Source: Nocardioides sp. YR527 (GTDB lineage: Bacteria > Actinomycetota > Actinomycetes > Propionibacteriales > Nocardioidaceae). Taken from it: a stretch of DNA of 64,000 bases. A program made the position numbers and the translations under genes. The notes beneath the pieces are model-generated. The model was given only the letters and a program-made list of their open reading frames with translations. It was not told the origin of the DNA and ran no database searches. Every line of letters begins with the position of its first letter. Positions within the stretch are counted from its first letter, which is position 1. Shown piece after piece: positions 60,677 to 64,000 of the stretch. The stretch spans positions 521,271 through 585,270 of the forward strand of contig NZ_FNFN01000005.1 of the NCBI RefSeq assembly GCF_900101045.1. Direction: 5' to 3'.

Positions 60677-60706
60677 ACGATCCCGGGAGCCGACAGGCTC
60701 CCGGGA

Positions 60707-62167
60707 TCAACCCTCGCTGTTGATGCGGTACTTCCCGTCGGCGTAGACGAGCCCCAACGTCACCGTGCCGCCGTCCTGCCGGCCGTCCTTCATCGAGTAC
60801 TTGTAGGTGTAGGTCACCTTGAGCGGGTCGACGCTGGGAGAGACCGAGACGACGCTGGTGCTCGCGACGGAGCCCCACCAGTCGCGGTAGCCCTCGAGTC
60901 CGCCGCTGCTGGCCTGGAACGCCGGGGTCAGCATCGAGCTGTACGCGCTGTCCGGGTTTGCGGGCGCGGTGGCGAGGTAGCTGCGGATGAAGGCGTCGAT
61001 CCCCTCGGCGCTCGCGCCGGCGGTCTCGCTCGCCGAGGGGCTCTCGCTCGGAGACTCGCTGGCAGTCTCGCTGGGCGTCGGCTCCTCGGACGCCTCCTCC
61101 GACTGCTCGTCGTCCGCGTCGTCGGTGGCCTCCTCGGTCGCCTCCGAGAGCGGCGATCCGGACGCCACCGGCTTCGGCTTCGCGCTCGGCTCCTCGCCGC
61201 GGTTGGCCCACAGCGCTCCGCCGACCACGAGCACCAACGCCGCCGCGACGGCGAGCGCGATCGGCCACCAGCGGCGCCGCGCCGGGGTGCTGGTCGACTG
61301 TGCCGTTCCCGAAGGCGCGGCCGGGGCCGGAGCCGGCGCCGCGACCGCGGCAAGGGTCTGCGTACGCAGCGCCACCGGCTCCAGCTTCTCGGCCGCCAAC
61401 CGCCCGGCCAGGAAGTCGACGACGTCCTCGGCCGACCATCGCTCGGCGGGGTCGTAGGCCATCGTGTGCTCGAGCAGCGGTGCGAGCCGGCCCGCCAGCG
61501 GCGTGCGCGGCGGGTCCTCGTGCACGACCCGGTACAGCGTCGCCAGAGCGTTGTCGCCGATCCCGTAGGGGGGCTCGCCCGTCAGTGCCTGGAAGAGCGT
61601 GGCCCCCAGCGACCACATGTCACTGGCCGGGGTGGCCCGCCCGCCGGTGGCGATCTCCGGAGCCAGGTAGGCCGGGGAGCCGGTGACCTGACCGGTCTGC
61701 GTGGTCTGGGAGTCGACGCCGCGCGCGATCCCGAAGTCGGTCAGCTTGGCGCGGTCGGCGCGGCCGACCACGATGTTGGCGGGCTTCACGTCCCGGTGGA
61801 CGATGCCGGCGGCATGGGCCGAGCGCAGGGCGGAGGCGATCTGACCGATCAGCCTCGCGGCGTCCTCGATCGGCAGCGGGCCGTCGTCGCGCACCATGTG
61901 AGCGAGGGTCTTGCCCTCGACGTACTCCATCACCAGCCACGGCTTGTCGTCGTCGCGCACCAGGTCGAAGACGGCGACGACGTTCGGGTGGACCAGTCGT
62001 GCGGCGAGCTGTGCCTCGCGCTCGACGGCGGCATCCGATACGCCGTCGAGTGCGATCAGCTGTTTGAGTGCGACCGAACGCCCCAAAATTTCGTCGGTGG
62101 CGAGCCAGACGGCTCCCATCGCTCCCCGGCCGAGCTCCCTCTCGAGCCGGTACCTCCCTGCGATCAC
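60707..62167 (-). CDS. Membrane Ser/Thr protein kinase (PknB-like)
   Basis: A 486-aa Hanks-type kinase. The kinase domain (~1-260) has the Gly loop GRGAMG, VALKQ, HRDVKPANIV, DFGIARG and YLAPE. A Pro/Ala linker precedes one TM helix (~300-322), then an acidic Ser/Glu/Pro stretch and an extracellular ~110-residue domain of the NTF2-like sort (IRSYLATAPANPDSAYSSMLTPAFQ, YRDWWGSVASTSV). No PASTA repeats are present. The GTG start at 62167 begins right at the kinase fold. Its signal and targets are unknown. Confidence 0.88.
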   Translation of the reverse strand: MIAGRYRLERELGRGAMGAVWLATDEILGRSVALKQLIALDGVSDAAVEREAQLAARLVHPNVVAVFDLVRDDDKPWLVMEYVEGKTLAHMVRDDGPLPIEDAARLIGQIASALRSAHAAGIVHRDVKPANIVVGRADRAKLTDFGIARGVDSQTTQTGQVTGSPAYLAPEIATGGRATPASDMWSLGATLFQALTGEPPYGIGDNALATLYRVVHEDPPRTPLAGRLAPLLEHTMAYDPAERWSAEDVVDFLAGRLAAEKLEPVALRTQTLAAVAAPAPAPAAPSGTAQSTSTPARRRWWPIALAVAAALVLVVGGALWANRGEEPSAKPKPVASGSPLSEATEEATDDADDEQSEEASEEPTPSETASESPSESPSASETAGASAEGIDAFIRSYLATAPANPDSAYSSMLTPAFQASSGGLEGYRDWWGSVASTSVVSVSPSVDPLKVTYTYKYSMKDGRQDGGTVTLGLVYADGKYRINSEG

Positions 62168-62301
62168 CCAGGTCCCCTCAAATCTCGAACGCGTTCGCCA
62201 GTGGTCAACTCTAGGGGGTATCGCCTACTACCCTTGCTTCCGGGACAGCCCGTTCCGGGCCCCGGAAACACCATCTGAGAACGACCTGAGAAAGGCACCA
62301 C

Positions 62302-63573
62302 GTGTCCATCGATCCCACACTCCTCGACGACCTCGAGTGGCGAGGCCTCATCGCCGACTCGACGGACCGCGACGCGCTCCGAGAAGCGCTCGCCGGCGGG
62401 AGTGTGAAGTTCTATATCGGGTTCGACCCCACCGCGCCGAGCCTGCACATGGGCAACCTTCTCCAGATCACCATGGCGATGCGCCTGCAGCAGGCCGGCC
62501 ACACGCCCTACGTACTGGTCGGCGGTGCCACCGGCATGATCGGCGACCCGCGCGACTCGGGCGAGCGCACCCTCAACTCGCCCGAGACCGTCAAGGAATG
62601 GGTCGGGAAGGTGCGGAGCCAGATCGAGCGGTTCGTCTCCTTCGAGGGCGAGACCGCGGCGACGATGGTCAACAACGCCGACTGGACGGCGTCGTTGTCG
62701 GTGATCGACTTCCTCCGTGACATCGGCAAGCACTTCCCGGTCAACCGGATGCTTGCCCGTGACACGGTGAAGAAGCGTCTCGAGGACGGCATCTCCTACA
62801 CCGAGTTCTCCTACATCCTCCTGCAGTCCATGGACTACCTGAACCTCTTCCGTACGCACGGGGTGAGCCTTCAGTTCGGTGGCTCGGACCAGTGGGGGAA
62901 CATCACCGGCGGTGTCGAGCTGGTCCGCCGGGTCACCGGCGAGACCGTCCACGCCTTCACCACTCCGCTGATCACCAAGGCCGACGGCACCAAGTACGGC
63001 AAGACCGAGGGCGGTGCCCTCTGGCTCGACCCGACGATGATGTCGCCCTACGCCTTCCACCAGTTCTGGCTCAACGTCGAGGACGCCAAGGTGGGGGAGA
63101 TGCTCCGTGTCTTCACCTTCCTGTCTCACGAGGAGATCGAGACCCTGGAGGCGCAGCACGAGGAGAAGCCGTTCCTGCGGGTGGCGCAGAAGGCGCTCGC
63201 CGATCACATGACGACCCTCGTGCACGGGGCGGGGGAGACGGAGCAGGCCAAGCAGGCCGCGGCCGCGCTCTTCGGCGGCGGCGACCTGGCCACCCTGAGC
63301 AGTACGACGCTGGCGGCCGCGATCACGGAGGCCGGAGCCGTCGAGCTGGAGCGTGGTGAGGAGCTGCCGACCTACGTCGACCTCTTCATCGCCGCCGGCC
63401 TCGTCTCCTCCAAGGGGGAGGCCCGCCGCACGATCTCCGAGGGCGGGGCGTACGTCAACAACGTCCGTGTCGAGGACGCCGAGGCGGCGCTCGGCGAAAA
63501 AGAGTTGCTCGGGGACGGCTGGGTTGTCCTGCGTCGGGGCAAGAAGAAGTTCGCCGGCGTACGCCTCAAGTAG
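62302..63573 (+). CDS. tyrS: Tyrosyl-tRNA synthetase
   Basis: A 423-aa TyrRS of the bacterial TyrS type. GFDPTAPSLHMGN (HIGH-like motif, ~40-52), YTEFSYILLQSMDYL, the tyrosine and tRNA sites in QFGGSDQWGNITGG and the KMSKS-like KYGKT. A C-terminal S4 domain spans ~355-423 (EARRTISEGGAYVNNVRVED). It charges tRNA-Tyr. GTG start with AAAGG upstream. No T-box is evident in the 134-bp leader, which holds a CGAACGCGTTCG palindrome at 62186-62197. Confidence 0.96.
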   Translation: MSIDPTLLDDLEWRGLIADSTDRDALREALAGGSVKFYIGFDPTAPSLHMGNLLQITMAMRLQQAGHTPYVLVGGATGMIGDPRDSGERTLNSPETVKEWVGKVRSQIERFVSFEGETAATMVNNADWTASLSVIDFLRDIGKHFPVNRMLARDTVKKRLEDGISYTEFSYILLQSMDYLNLFRTHGVSLQFGGSDQWGNITGGVELVRRVTGETVHAFTTPLITKADGTKYGKTEGGALWLDPTMMSPYAFHQFWLNVEDAKVGEMLRVFTFLSHEEIETLEAQHEEKPFLRVAQKALADHMTTLVHGAGETEQAKQAAAALFGGGDLATLSSTTLAAAITEAGAVELERGEELPTYVDLFIAAGLVSSKGEARRTISEGGAYVNNVRVEDAEAALGEKELLGDGWVVLRRGKKKFAGVRLK

Positions 63574-63587
63574 GCTCTGACCTGCGA

Positions 63588-63627
63588 GAACGCCCCGGAG
63601 AAGGTGACCGCCTTCCCCGGGGCGTTC
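63588..63627 (+). terminator. Terminator after tyrS
   Basis: 17-bp arms (63588-63604 and 63611-63627) with one mismatch and a 6-nt loop, 14 nt past the stop. Confidence 0.8.
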
Positions 63628-64000
63628 CTCGATTTGGCAAGCGCGTCACTGAGGCGTAATGTTCATCTGGTCGCCGGGGTGCGGCGGGAAGCAAGTTCGA
63701 GTCTTCGAGCGGGTTTCCGGCCCCTGAGTCGGCCGCCAACATTCTCGAGCTTCAGCTCGGTTCAGAGTCTCAGTCGGGTCTTCGGATCAGACATCAAGAC
63801 CGTGACGAACCGTAGTTTGATCGTCTTGTGCTGTGTGGCGTGGATATCGTGGTTTATCCGATAAGAGCGAGAATTCGCCGAGTTGGAGAACAAAACGAGA
63901 TCCGATAAAGTCCTCCAGGACTGAGGCGGATAAGGCTTCAAACTTTCAGCGGGAAAGCGCGGTTAGCGCCGAATTGCGAAAGTGAGAATGGCTCCGCTAA
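63628..64000 (+). other. 373-bp A/T-richer region, possible rRNA operon upstream region
   Basis: No convincing gene is seen and base composition drops well below the window average. The word ATCCGATAA occurs twice (near 63856 and 63900) and GCGGATAAGGC once, as in stacked promoters. Strong promoters after tyrS with no ORF to the window end suggest the leader of an rrn operon, but no 16S sequence is inside the window. Confidence 0.4.
63883..63911 (+). promoter_or_regulatory. Strong sigma-70-type promoter near the window end
   Basis: TTGGAG (63883-63888) and TAAAGT (63906-63911) with exactly 17 bp between. The TAAAGT -10 is common in actinobacterial rRNA promoters. Confidence 0.55.

Noticed and set aside
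63604..63864. 86-codon frame after tyrS
   Set aside because: It starts inside the terminator hairpin, has no ribosome-binding site and lies in a promoter-like A/T-richer stretch.

Overview
The window is about 70% G+C and reads as the chromosome of an actinomycete. The gene families (SARP regulator, class A PBP with a Thr-Pro tail, NarL-type two-component pair, DUF3817, DUF5990, partner-switching proteins), the many GTG starts and the frequent gtacg words suggest a Nocardioides-like member of the Propionibacteriales. That placement is an inference. Almost all of the sequence is coding, with short gaps and many 4-bp ATGA or GTGA overlaps.

Layout. 1-3.9 kb: the end of an (alpha/alpha)6-barrel glycosidase and a secreted GH59 galactosidase. 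3.9-8.8 kb: housekeeping and stress genes (DUF3817 membrane protein, Dps, a GCS2-type gamma-glutamyl ligase divergent from a class II amidotransferase, a PDZ serine protease). 8.8-12.2 kb: an amino-acid permease translationally coupled to a small membrane protein, a secreted GH16 beta-glucanase and a small peptidoglycan-binding protein. 12.2-15.4 kb: a BtuFCD-type importer preceded by a cobalamin riboswitch. 15.4-16.1 kb: a flavodoxin-fold oxidoreductase.

16.2-45.5 kb is dominated by L-rhamnose use. It holds a rhamnose ABC importer (rhaTPQS), a LacI-type regulator (rhaR), mutarotase (rhaM), isomerase (rhaI), a fused rhamnulose-1-phosphate aldolase/lactaldehyde dehydrogenase (rhaEW), kinase (rhaB), a Tat-exported GH106 rhamnosidase, a 75-aa HTH protein, lactate oxidation genes (lutABC) and two exported GH78 rhamnosidases. 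Read together, extracellular enzymes release rhamnose, the importer brings it in, RhaM/RhaI/RhaB/RhaEW convert it to DHAP and lactate, and LutABC takes lactate to pyruvate. TGAAA-based dyads just downstream of promoter-like elements link the units into one probable regulon. Embedded at 21.1-26.6 kb is a second catabolic operon under its own LacI protein and a perfect 14-bp palindrome: Gfo/Idh/MocA dehydrogenase, DUF993 aldolase-like protein, TIM-barrel isomerase and glycerate kinase. Its substrate cannot be named from sequence, and it is the best candidate here for an undescribed pathway.

45.5-53.7 kb: a lipoprotein, a GAP-family membrane protein, a NarL-type two-component system, a secreted small RNase of the RNase Sa type, a class A PBP, a DUF5990 protein and a GNAT acetyltransferase. 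53.7-58.7 kb: a partner-switching module (MASE1-PAS-SpoIIE phosphatase, STAS antagonist, RsbW-like kinase) built around a BcsA-like glycosyltransferase with a large insertion. 58.7-60.7 kb: a CAU tRNA, a decayed SARP-NTPase-WD40 regulator with SARP-type direct repeats upstream, and a small secreted peptide. 60.7-64 kb: a Ser/Thr kinase, tyrS with a terminator, and an A/T-richer stretch with a good promoter that may lead into an rRNA operon beyond the window.
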